DNA from: an uncultured Frankiales bacterium
GTDB lineage: Bacteria > Actinomycetota > Actinomycetes > Mycobacteriales > SCTD01
Direction of reading: 5' to 3'
NCBI GenBank assembly: GCA_946479905.1
Contig: CAMLIA010000197.1
Location: 1 to 7,462 of the forward strand
Length of the DNA: 7,462 nt
The translations under genes were made by a program, and so were the position numbers. This document shows, in pieces, positions 1 through 6,152 of this stretch (the stretch's first letter is position 1; the number at the start of each line of letters is the position of its first letter). Below the pieces are notes generated by a model, which saw only the letters and a list, made by a program, of their open reading frames with translations, had not been told where the DNA came from and searched no databases.

Positions 1-897
1 AGCGACCCGGCGACCCTGGCGCACCTGCTGCGCTTCGACTCCACCTACGGCCGGCTCGGCCGCGAGGTGACCGTCGACGACGGCGGCATCGTCGTGGACG
101 GCCGCGCTCTGGCCGTCACAGCCCACCGGGACCCGGCCGAGCTGGACTGGGGCAGGCTGGGCGTGGACCTGGTCATCGAGTCGACCGGGCGCTTCAGGGA
201 GCGCGACGACGCGGCACTGCACCTGAAGGCAGGCGCTCGCAAGGTGCTCATCTCGGCGCCTGGCAAGCACGCCGACCTGACCGTGGTCATGGGCGTCAAC
301 GAGTCGGAGTACCGGCCGGACCAGCACGACGTGATCTCGAACGCCTCCTGCACGACCAACTGCGTCGCGCCCGTCCTCAAGGTGCTCGACAGCGCGTTCG
401 GCATCGACAAGGCCTTCCTCACGACGATCCACGGCTACACCAACGACCAGGTGCTGCTGGACTCACCGCACAAGGACCTGCGGCGGGCCCGCTCCGCGGC
501 CGCGAACATCATCCCGACGAGCACCGGGGCCGCCCGCACCGCAGAGGTCGTGCTGCCGAAGCTCGCAGGTCGCCTCGACGGCGTCGCCATCCGGGTCCCG
601 GTGGAGGACGGCAGCCTCACCGACCTCGCTGTCCTCGTCGACGCCGACGTCACGACCGAGCAGGTCAACGAGGCACTGAGGCATGCCGCGGAAGGCCCGA
701 TGGCCGGGGTGCTGCGCTACAGCACCGAGCCGCTCGTCTCGCGGGACATCGTCGGCGACCCCTCGTCGGCGATCGTCGACTCGCTGCTCACGCAGACCCG
801 TGACGACCTCGTGAAGGTCTTCGCCTGGTACGACAACGAGTGGGGCTACGTCAGCCGGCTGGTGGACCTCACCAGCTACGTCGGCGACCGGCTCTGA
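1..897 (+). CDS. gap: Glyceraldehyde-3-phosphate dehydrogenase, 5'-truncated by window edge
   Basis: Phosphorylating GAPDH, the cytosolic enzyme interconverting glyceraldehyde-3-phosphate and 1,3-bisphosphoglycerate with NAD(P). The frame is open from base 1 and starts inside the N-terminal nucleotide-binding domain (LAHLLRFDSTYGRLG). The catalytic cysteine lies in SNASCTTNC (codon 349-351, residue 117 here) and the base-acting histidine in TIHGYTNDQ (codon 430-432, residue 144). Their 27-residue spacing equals that of Cys149/His176 in the classical enzyme, so about 32 residues are missing. AANIIPTSTGAA and the C-terminal WYDNEWGY are also present. The residue usually deciding NAD versus NADP (Asp32) is just outside the window. 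The retained Pro in LLDSPHKDL, at the classical position 188, favours NAD but does not settle it. Stop TGA is at 895-897, three bases before the next start, so it is probably co-transcribed with the oxidoreductase genes. It may be a second GAPDH paralogue devoted to this operon; that is inference. Confidence 0.96.
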   Translation, partial: SDPATLAHLLRFDSTYGRLGREVTVDDGGIVVDGRALAVTAHRDPAELDWGRLGVDLVIESTGRFRERDDAALHLKAGARKVLISAPGKHADLTVVMGVNESEYRPDQHDVISNASCTTNCVAPVLKVLDSAFGIDKAFLTTIHGYTNDQVLLDSPHKDLRRARSAAANIIPTSTGAARTAEVVLPKLAGRLDGVAIRVPVEDGSLTDLAVLVDADVTTEQVNEALRHAAEGPMAGVLRYSTEPLVSRDIVGDPSSAIVDSLLTQTRDDLVKVFAWYDNEWGYVSRLVDLTSYVGDRL

Positions 898-900
898 GCC

Positions 901-1446
901 ATGACCGAGATCAGGTTCCACGGCCGCGGCGGGCACGGAGTGGTCACCGCCGCGGAGCTGCTGGCGATGGCCGCCTTCCATGACGGGCTACACGCCCAGG
1001 CGATCCCGAGCTTCGGCTCGGAGCGCACCGGCGCGCCCGTCGTGGCCTACTGCCGCATCGCGGAGCAGCCGATCCGCTCGCACGACCCCGTGGTGCACCC
1101 CGACGTGGTCGTGGTGGGGGACGCGACGCTGCTGCACCTGCCTGAGGTCCTCACCGGGCTCACGAGGGACGGCTACCTCGTGCTCAACGCCGCCGTGCCG
1201 TCGGCCCACCTCAGCGGTCACTTCGCCGACCACCACGTGATCGCGGTCCCAGGCACCAGGATCGCGCTCGAGCACCTGGGGAGGCCGCTCCCCCACGCCG
1301 CACTGCTCGGGAGCCTCGCCGTCGAGACGGGCATCGTGTCCCTGGCCGCCCTCGTCCGGGCCATCGAGGAGCGGTTCCCCCCTGAGCTGGCGGCCGGCAA
1401 CGTCGCCTGTGCGCTGGCAGCAGCGGAGGCGAGAGCTGATGCCTAG
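901..1446 (+). CDS. porG: 2-oxoacid (pyruvate):ferredoxin oxidoreductase, gamma subunit
   Basis: A 181-residue protein matching the gamma subunit/domain III of pyruvate-type ferredoxin oxidoreductases, whose usual length is about 180-190. The N-terminus FHGRGGHGVVTAAELLA (from residue 6) is the family's glycine-rich signature, with His where Gln is common. It is followed by AQAIPSFGSERTGAPV (residues 32-47), also typical. In the family this subunit packs on the alpha and beta subunits and contributes to coenzyme A binding and assembly; it carries no Fe-S cluster. The ATG at 901 is chosen because the glycine-rich motif begins five residues later. No clear Shine-Dalgarno is seen in front of it, so translation probably depends on coupling to the gap stop codon three bases upstream. 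The gene overlaps the next by 8 nt. Substrate cannot be fixed from gamma alone; assignment to pyruvate rests on the beta subunit and context. Confidence 0.93.
   Translation: MTEIRFHGRGGHGVVTAAELLAMAAFHDGLHAQAIPSFGSERTGAPVVAYCRIAEQPIRSHDPVVHPDVVVVGDATLLHLPEVLTGLTRDGYLVLNAAVPSAHLSGHFADHHVIAVPGTRIALEHLGRPLPHAALLGSLAVETGIVSLAALVRAIEERFPPELAAGNVACALAAAEARADA
1425..1429 (+). promoter_or_regulatory. Ribosome binding site setting the porA start
   Basis: GGAGG, 9 nt before the ATG at 1439 and inside the end of porG. It decides the start: an in-frame GTG at 1409 would lie upstream of this site and add ten residues rich in Arg and Gln that do not resemble the family N-terminus. Confidence 0.75.
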
Positions 1447-2614
1447 GCAGATGGAGGGCTCCCGCGCCGTCGCCGAGACGGTCGCTCGTTGCCGTCCGCA
1501 GGTCGTCTGCGCCTACCCCATCTCCCCCCAGACGCACATCGTGGAGGGCCTCGCGCAGCTCGTCGGGGACGGCGACCTGAGCCCCTGCCAGTTCGTCAAC
1601 GTCGAGTCGGAGTTCGCGGCGATGTCCGTCGCCATCGGCGCTGCAGCGGCCGGTTCGCGGGCCTACACCGCGACGGCGAGCCAGGGGCTGCTCTACATGG
1701 CGGAGGCCCTGTTCAACGCGGCCGGTCTCCAGCTCCCGATCGTCATGACGGTGGCGAACCGCGCGATCGGTGCGCCCATCAACATCTGGAACGACCACAG
1801 CGACAGCATGTCGATGCGCGACTCCGGCTGGGTCCAGCTGTACGCCGACAGCAACCAGTCCGCCGTCGACCTCCACGTCCAGGCGTTCCGCATTGCCGAG
1901 CAGCTCTCGCTGCCGGTGATGGTCTGCATGGACGGCTTCGTCCTCACCCACGCGGTGGAGGCGCTCGAGGTCCCCGAGCAGGGGCAGGTCGACGCGTTCC
2001 TGCCGCCCTTCGTCCCCCGCCAGGTCCTGGACCCGGAGGAGCCGACGACGATCGGTGCGATGGTCGGGCCCGAGGCCTTCACGGAGGTCAAGCACCTCGC
2101 GCACCTGGCGCACCTGCGGGGCCTGGAGGTGATCCCCGCGGTCGCCGCCGCCTTCGCCGACCGGTTCGGCCGGCGCACGGGTGGGCTGCTCACGTCGTAC
2201 CGCTGCGACGACGCCGACACGGTCGTGCTGGCCCTCGGCTCGGTCGTCGGGACCCTGCAGGAGGTCGTCGACGAGCGCCGCGCGGCCGGCGACGCGATCG
2301 GTGTCGTCGGCCTCACGACGTTCCGGCCGTTCCCGTCGGACGCCGTCGCGGCAGCGCTGCGCGGTGCCCGCCGGGTGATCGTGCTCGAGCGGGCCTTCGA
2401 GGTCGGCGTCGGCGGCATCGTGACGCGCGACGTCGTCAGCGCGCTGCAGGGCAGCGGCACCGGCGTCCGGACGGTCGTCGCCGGGCTCGGGGGCAGACCG
2501 ATCACCCGCGCCGCCCTGCACGGGCTGCTCGACAGCCCGTCGCTGCCCGACCTGACCTTCCTGGAGCTCGACGACGACATGGTCACGCGGCACCTCGCCG
2601 AGATCGGCGGCTGA
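1439..2614 (+). CDS. porA: 2-oxoacid (pyruvate):ferredoxin oxidoreductase, alpha subunit
   Basis: A 391-residue alpha subunit (domains I+II), the usual length for PorA. It binds the aminopyrimidine end of thiamine diphosphate and the substrate carboxylate. Residues 25-32 give AYPISPQT, the substrate-binding loop, with Ser29 where the characterised Desulfovibrio africanus enzyme has Thr31. Glu58 in NVESEF matches the glutamate that activates the cofactor. TATASQGLLYM (77-87) and Arg108 in ANRAIGAPINIWNDH match the conserved core; Arg108 corresponds to the substrate-contacting Arg114. DGFVLTH follows. The second half, with VVLALGSVVGT and GLTTFRPFP, is the transketolase-C-like domain. The ATG at 1439 overlaps the porG stop by 8 nt and has GGAGG nine bases upstream. 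INIWNDHSDSM is the pyruvate/2-oxoisovalerate type rather than the 2-oxoglutarate or indolepyruvate type. A branched-chain 2-oxoacid (Vor) substrate is possible but less likely beside PEP synthase. Confidence 0.94.
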   Translation: MPRQMEGSRAVAETVARCRPQVVCAYPISPQTHIVEGLAQLVGDGDLSPCQFVNVESEFAAMSVAIGAAAAGSRAYTATASQGLLYMAEALFNAAGLQLPIVMTVANRAIGAPINIWNDHSDSMSMRDSGWVQLYADSNQSAVDLHVQAFRIAEQLSLPVMVCMDGFVLTHAVEALEVPEQGQVDAFLPPFVPRQVLDPEEPTTIGAMVGPEAFTEVKHLAHLAHLRGLEVIPAVAAAFADRFGRRTGGLLTSYRCDDADTVVLALGSVVGTLQEVVDERRAAGDAIGVVGLTTFRPFPSDAVAAALRGARRVIVLERAFEVGVGGIVTRDVVSALQGSGTGVRTVVAGLGGRPITRAALHGLLDSPSLPDLTFLELDDDMVTRHLAEIGG

Positions 2615-2615
2615 C

Positions 2616-3599
2616 GTGCCCACGCAGACGATCCGCTTCTTCCAGACCGGCAGCCTGGCCGTCGGGAACCGGCTGCTGCCGCTGGAGGACCGCTCCGCGC
2701 AGGCGGACCCGCACCGCAGCAACGCGATCGACAGCGGCCACCGGGCCTGCCAGGGCTGCGGGGAGGCGCTGGGTGCGAGGTACGTGCTCGACGCGGCGAT
2801 GCGGGCGACCGAGGGCAAGCTCGTCGCGGTCAACGCCACCGGCTGCCTGGAGGTGTTCTCCACGCCCTACCCGGAGAGCTCCTGGCGGCTGCCCTGGCTG
2901 CACTCGCTGTTCGGCAACGCCCCTGCCGTCGCCTCGGGTGTGGCCGCGGCTCTGAAGGCGCAGGGCCGCGAGGACATCCGCGTCATCGGGCAGGGCGGGG
3001 ACGGCGGCACGGTCGACATCGGGATGGCGTGCCTGTCCGGCATGTTCGAGCGCAACGACGACGTCCTCTACGTCTGCTACGACAACGAGGGCTACATGAA
3101 CACCGGCGTGCAGCGCTCCGGTGCCACTCCGACCGCAGCCCGCACCACGACGACGCCCTCGGGCCAGCGGCTCGGGCAGGGCAAGAGCATGCCCCTGATC
3201 GCGATCGCCCACGAGATCCCCTACGTCGCCACGGCCACCGTCGCGGACCTGCGTGACCTCGAGGCGAAGGTCACGACCGCCATGAGCCTGCGCGGCGCGC
3301 GGTACCTGCACGTCCTCGTCCCCTGCCCGCTCGGCTGGGGCAGTCCCGCGGCGCAGACCATCGAGGTGGCCCGGCTGGCCACCCAGAGCGGGCTGTTCCC
3401 GGTGCTCGAGGCCCGCGACGGCGTCGTGGTCGACACCACCCCGATCCGCCGGCACGTCCCCGTGACCGACTACCTGGAGAAGCAGGCGCGGTACGCCCAC
3501 CTGTTCCGTCCGGAACGGCGCGACGACGTGATCGCTGACATCCAGGCCTGCGCGGACCGCACCATCGCCCGCTTCGACCTGCTCCGGGAGCAGCCGTGA
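2616..3599 (+). CDS. porB: 2-oxoacid (pyruvate):ferredoxin oxidoreductase, beta subunit
   Basis: A 327-residue catalytic beta subunit (domain VI equivalent) holding the pyrophosphate end of thiamine diphosphate and the proximal [4Fe-4S] cluster. The cluster ligands are readable: Cys45 and Cys48 in HRACQGCGEA, Cys77 in NATGCLEV and Cys237 in VPCPLGW, the same arrangement as in the single-chain D. africanus enzyme. The TPP/Mg motif is GDGG at 128-131, with CYDNEGYMNTGVQRSGATP (154-172) supplying the second metal-binding strand; this version is typical of pyruvate enzymes. The start is GTG at 2616, one base after the porA stop. No good Shine-Dalgarno is visible, so coupling to porA is likely. 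The first ~40 residues before HRAC form an extension including VGNRLLPLEDRS. The gene ends in a GTGA overlap with the flavoprotein. With no ferredoxin (delta) gene between the subunits, the downstream fusion is the candidate electron partner. Confidence 0.95.
   Translation: MPTQTIRFFQTGSLAVGNRLLPLEDRSAQADPHRSNAIDSGHRACQGCGEALGARYVLDAAMRATEGKLVAVNATGCLEVFSTPYPESSWRLPWLHSLFGNAPAVASGVAAALKAQGREDIRVIGQGGDGGTVDIGMACLSGMFERNDDVLYVCYDNEGYMNTGVQRSGATPTAARTTTTPSGQRLGQGKSMPLIAIAHEIPYVATATVADLRDLEAKVTTAMSLRGARYLHVLVPCPLGWGSPAAQTIEVARLATQSGLFPVLEARDGVVVDTTPIRRHVPVTDYLEKQARYAHLFRPERRDDVIADIQACADRTIARFDLLREQP
3586..3590 (+). promoter_or_regulatory. Ribosome binding site for the flavoprotein-ferredoxin gene
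   Basis: GGGAG, 5 nt before the GTG at 3596 and inside the last codons of porB. It supports a GTG start overlapping the porB stop (GTGA at 3596-3599), the sign of translational coupling between the oxidoreductase and its presumed electron carrier. Confidence 0.65.
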
Positions 3600-5236
3600 C
3601 CACGCACCCCTTCGCCATCACGCTCGACGTCGGCAGCGGCCGGGCCAACCACACCGGCAGCTGGCGGACGGAGCGGCCCGTCTACCTGGAGCTCACGCCG
3701 CCCTGCGGTCCCGCCTGCCCTGCCGGTGAGGACGTGCGCGGCTGGCTGTTCGACGCCGAGGACGGCAGCTACGAGCGGGCCTGGCGGCGTCTCGTGGAGG
3801 TCAACCCGTTCCCCGCGATCATGGGGCGGGTCTGCTACGCCCCCTGCCAGACGGCGTGCAACCGCGCGTTGCTCGACGAGGCGGTCGGCATCAACTCCGT
3901 CGAGCGGTTCCTGGGCGACCTCGCCCTGGAACAGGGCTGGGCGCTACCCACGCCGGGGGCACCGACCGGGCACTCGGTCCTCGTCATCGGGGCCGGCCCG
4001 GCCGGCCTGTCGGCGGCCTACCAGCTGCGCCGGCTGGGCCACCGCGTCACGGTCGTCGACGCGGGCGACCTGCCCGGCGGGATGATGCGCTACGGCATCC
4101 CTGCCTACCGGCTGCCGCGCGACGTCCTGCAGGCCGAGGTGCAGCGGGTCCTCGACCTCGGCATCGAGCTGAAGCTCGGTCACGTCGTGGCGGACGTGGG
4201 CGAGGAGATGGCGCTCGGCGGCCACGACGCGTGCGTGCTGGCGGTCGGTGCACCCCTCGGCAAGCGGGTCGACATCCCGGCGGGCGACGCGAGCCGCGTC
4301 CTCGACGCGGTCACGGTGCTGCACGACGTCGCGGACGGGCACCCTCCCGTCCTCGGACGACGGGTCGTCGTCTACGGCGGCGGCAACACCGCGCTCGACA
4401 CCGCTCGCACCGCGCGCCGGCTCGGTGCCACCGAGTCGCTGGTCGTCTACCGGCGCGACCAGGCGCGGATGCCTGCGCACCCGGAGGAGCTCCGCGACGC
4501 GCTCGCCGAGGGCGTCGAGGTGCGCTGGCTGTCGACCGTGACCGCGACCGGTCCCGGCACCGTGCAGGTCGAGCGGATGGAGCTCGACGAGAACGGCTGG
4601 CCGTGCCCGACCGGTGACGTGGAGGAGCTCCCGGCGGACGCCCTTCTCCTCGCCGTCGGGCAGGACGTCGACCGGACGCTCTTCCAGAGCGTCATGGGCG
4701 CACGGATCGACGACGGCGTGCTCGCCGTCGACGCGACGCTCATGACCGGCCACCCCGGCGTGTTCGCGGCGGGTGACGTGGCCGCCTCGGAGCGCACCGT
4801 CACTCGCGGTGTCGGCCAGGGCCGGCAGGTCGCGAGCAGCGTCGACGCCTGGCTGCGCGAGACCTCGGCCTCATCGGAGGCGGCCGCTCCCGTCGTACCC
4901 CTGACGGACATGAACACCTGGTACTACTCCGACGCACCGCGCACGGTCCGACCCGTCCTCGAGGCCGCACGACGGACCACGTCGTTCGACGAGGTCGTCG
5001 GAGGACTGGACGCCTCGACAGCCCTGTTCGAGGCCCGCCGGTGCCTGTCCTGCGGCAGCTGCTTCGAGTGCGACAACTGCTTCGGCGTCTGCCCTGACAG
5101 CGCGGTCCTCAAGCTCGGTGAGGGGCTGCGCTACGCGATCGACCTGGACTACTGCAAGGGCTGCGGCCTCTGCGCAGCGGAGTGCCCGTGCGGCGCCATC
5201 GCGATGGTGCCCGAGCCCGAGGCAGAGGTGACCTGA
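3596..5236 (+). CDS. GltD-like FAD/NAD(P)H oxidoreductase fused to a 2x[4Fe-4S] ferredoxin domain
   Basis: A 546-residue protein of the glutamate-synthase small-subunit-like family, here probably an electron-transfer subunit of the 2-oxoacid oxidoreductase. The N-terminal cysteine domain has Cys37 and Cys41 (PPCGPACP) and Cys80, Cys84, Cys88 (GRVCYAPCQTAC), as in GltD. A first Rossmann fold has GAGPAG at 132-137 (FAD) followed by GGMMRYGIPAYRLP. A second has GGGNTALDTA at 261-270 with VVYRRDQARMP; the arginines 286-287 sit where GltD-type enzymes contact the NADPH phosphate. FAAGDV (390-395) closes the FAD site. The C-terminus has two ferredoxin motifs: Cys489-492-495-499-Pro and Cys520-523-526-530-Pro, plus extra Cys483, 486 and 532. 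No glutamate synthase large subunit is adjacent, and the gene overlaps porB by 4 nt, so annotation as glutamate synthase would mislead. It likely takes the place of PorD and exchanges electrons between ferredoxin-type clusters and NAD(P)H; the direction is unknown. Confidence 0.9.
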   Translation: MTTHPFAITLDVGSGRANHTGSWRTERPVYLELTPPCGPACPAGEDVRGWLFDAEDGSYERAWRRLVEVNPFPAIMGRVCYAPCQTACNRALLDEAVGINSVERFLGDLALEQGWALPTPGAPTGHSVLVIGAGPAGLSAAYQLRRLGHRVTVVDAGDLPGGMMRYGIPAYRLPRDVLQAEVQRVLDLGIELKLGHVVADVGEEMALGGHDACVLAVGAPLGKRVDIPAGDASRVLDAVTVLHDVADGHPPVLGRRVVVYGGGNTALDTARTARRLGATESLVVYRRDQARMPAHPEELRDALAEGVEVRWLSTVTATGPGTVQVERMELDENGWPCPTGDVEELPADALLLAVGQDVDRTLFQSVMGARIDDGVLAVDATLMTGHPGVFAAGDVAASERTVTRGVGQGRQVASSVDAWLRETSASSEAAAPVVPLTDMNTWYYSDAPRTVRPVLEAARRTTSFDEVVGGLDASTALFEARRCLSCGSCFECDNCFGVCPDSAVLKLGEGLRYAIDLDYCKGCGLCAAECPCGAIAMVPEPEAEVT

Positions 5237-5239
5237 GAC

Positions 5240-5244
5240 GGAGG
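5240..5244 (+). promoter_or_regulatory. Ribosome binding site for the aldolase gene
   Basis: GGAGG in the 13-nt gap after the flavoprotein stop, 5 nt before the ATG at 5250. It is among the strongest Shine-Dalgarno sequences in the window and confirms the start. Confidence 0.75.
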
Positions 5245-5249
5245 ACGAC

Positions 5250-6143
5250 ATGACAGACCGACACGCCCTGTCCGACCTGGGGCTGAGCACCGGCAAGAAG
5301 GCCCGGCTGCACCGGATCCTGCACGAGCACGGGCTGCGCAACGGCACCGCGCTGTTCCTCCCCTACGACCAGGGACTCGAGCACGGCCCGCGCGACTTCT
5401 TCGCGAACCCCTCGGCGAGCGACCCGCGCTACGTGCTCGACCTCGCGGTCGAGGGCGGCTTCAACGGCGTGGTCCTGCAGATCGGCCTCGCGGAGAAGTT
5501 CTACTGGCAGTACGCAGGCCAGGTGCCGCTCGTCCTGAAGCTCAACGGCAAGACCGACATCCCGCCCTCGGACCGGGCGCTGTCGCCGCTGCACGCCTCG
5601 GTCGCCGACGCGGTCCGCCTCGGCGCCGACGCCGTCGGCTACACCCTCTACGTCGGGACCCCCGCGCAGGACGAGGACTTCGAGCAGTACCGGCAGGTCC
5701 GGGAGGACGCGCAGCGCTTCGGGATGCCGCTCATCGTCTGGGCCTACCCTCGCGGGTCCGCGATCGAGGCCAAGGGCGGCAAGACCAGCTTCTACGCCGT
5801 CGACTACGCGGCACGCACCGCGAGCGAGCTCGGTGCCGACGTGGTGAAGGTGAACTTCCCCGACCCGACGCTGCGCACGTCGGTCCCCGCCGCCTACGAC
5901 ACGGACGTGTCGACGCAGCAGGCCATCGACAGCGTCGTGCGCTCCGCGAACCGCACCCTCGTCCTCATCTCGGGCGGCGAGCGGGCCGGCGACGAGGCGA
6001 TGCTCGAGAAGGCCCAGCAGTCCATGGAGGCCGGCGCGACCGGGCTCATCTTCGGGCGCAACGTCTGGCAGCGCGAGCACGCAGAGTCCCTGCGGTTCGT
6101 CGAGCGGCTGCGCGGCGTCCTCGACAAGCACCCGTCCCGCTAG
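5250..6143 (+). CDS. fbaB: Class I fructose-1,6-bisphosphate aldolase, archaeal/DhnA type
   Basis: A 297-residue Schiff-base aldolase of the DhnA/FbaB family, a TIM barrel that cleaves or forms fructose-1,6-bisphosphate without a metal. The active-site residues align with the characterised Thermoproteus tenax enzyme: Asp40 in PYDQGLEHGP (Asp24 there), Trp164 and Tyr166 in VWAYPRG (Trp144, Tyr146), and the Schiff-base Lys200 in VVKVNFP (Lys177). SGGER (241-245) and FGRNVWQ (268-274) form the C-terminal phosphate site. KLNGKTDIPP (97-106) and GYTLYVGTP (130-138) are typical of this bacterial branch. The closest alternative is an AroA'/LsrF-like relative using another substrate, but a glycolytic role fits the neighbouring GAPDH and PEP synthase genes. 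Actinobacteria commonly rely on a class II zinc aldolase, so this may be a second enzyme. It lies 13 nt after the flavoprotein and 9 nt before ppsA. Confidence 0.92.
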   Translation: MTDRHALSDLGLSTGKKARLHRILHEHGLRNGTALFLPYDQGLEHGPRDFFANPSASDPRYVLDLAVEGGFNGVVLQIGLAEKFYWQYAGQVPLVLKLNGKTDIPPSDRALSPLHASVADAVRLGADAVGYTLYVGTPAQDEDFEQYRQVREDAQRFGMPLIVWAYPRGSAIEAKGGKTSFYAVDYAARTASELGADVVKVNFPDPTLRTSVPAAYDTDVSTQQAIDSVVRSANRTLVLISGGERAGDEAMLEKAQQSMEAGATGLIFGRNVWQREHAESLRFVERLRGVLDKHPSR

Positions 6144-6146
6144 GAG
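6142..6146 (+). promoter_or_regulatory. Ribosome binding site for ppsA
   Basis: AGGAG, overlapping the TAG stop of the aldolase gene (6141-6143) and 6 nt before the ATG at 6153. It supports that start and close coupling of the two genes. Confidence 0.7.
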
Positions 6147-6152
6147 ACCGCC

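Noticed and set aside
1409..1438. Upstream GTG start for porA
   Set aside because: The added residues are not family-like, and the only good ribosome binding site (1425-1429) sits downstream of this GTG and correctly spaced for the ATG at 1439.
1211..2863. A 550-codon open frame on the minus strand across porG, porA and porB
   Set aside because: It lies antisense to three genes with unmistakable catalytic motifs. Its product is Arg/Asp/Gly/Val-rich with no recognisable domain. Long antisense frames are expected where third positions are nearly all G or C.
1489..2955. A 488-codon frame on the plus strand offset from porA
   Set aside because: The translation is low-complexity Arg/Gly/Pro/Ala-rich and lies out of frame with porA and porB, which carry the conserved residues.
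3596..5236. Reading the flavoprotein as a true glutamate synthase small subunit
   Set aside because: There is no gltB neighbour, the protein has a C-terminal ferredoxin domain absent from GltD, and it overlaps porB translationally.
5237..5249. Possible internal promoter or terminator between the flavoprotein and aldolase genes
   Set aside because: The gap is only 13 nt and is filled by the ribosome binding site; there is no hairpin with a T-run and no recognisable -10/-35 pair.
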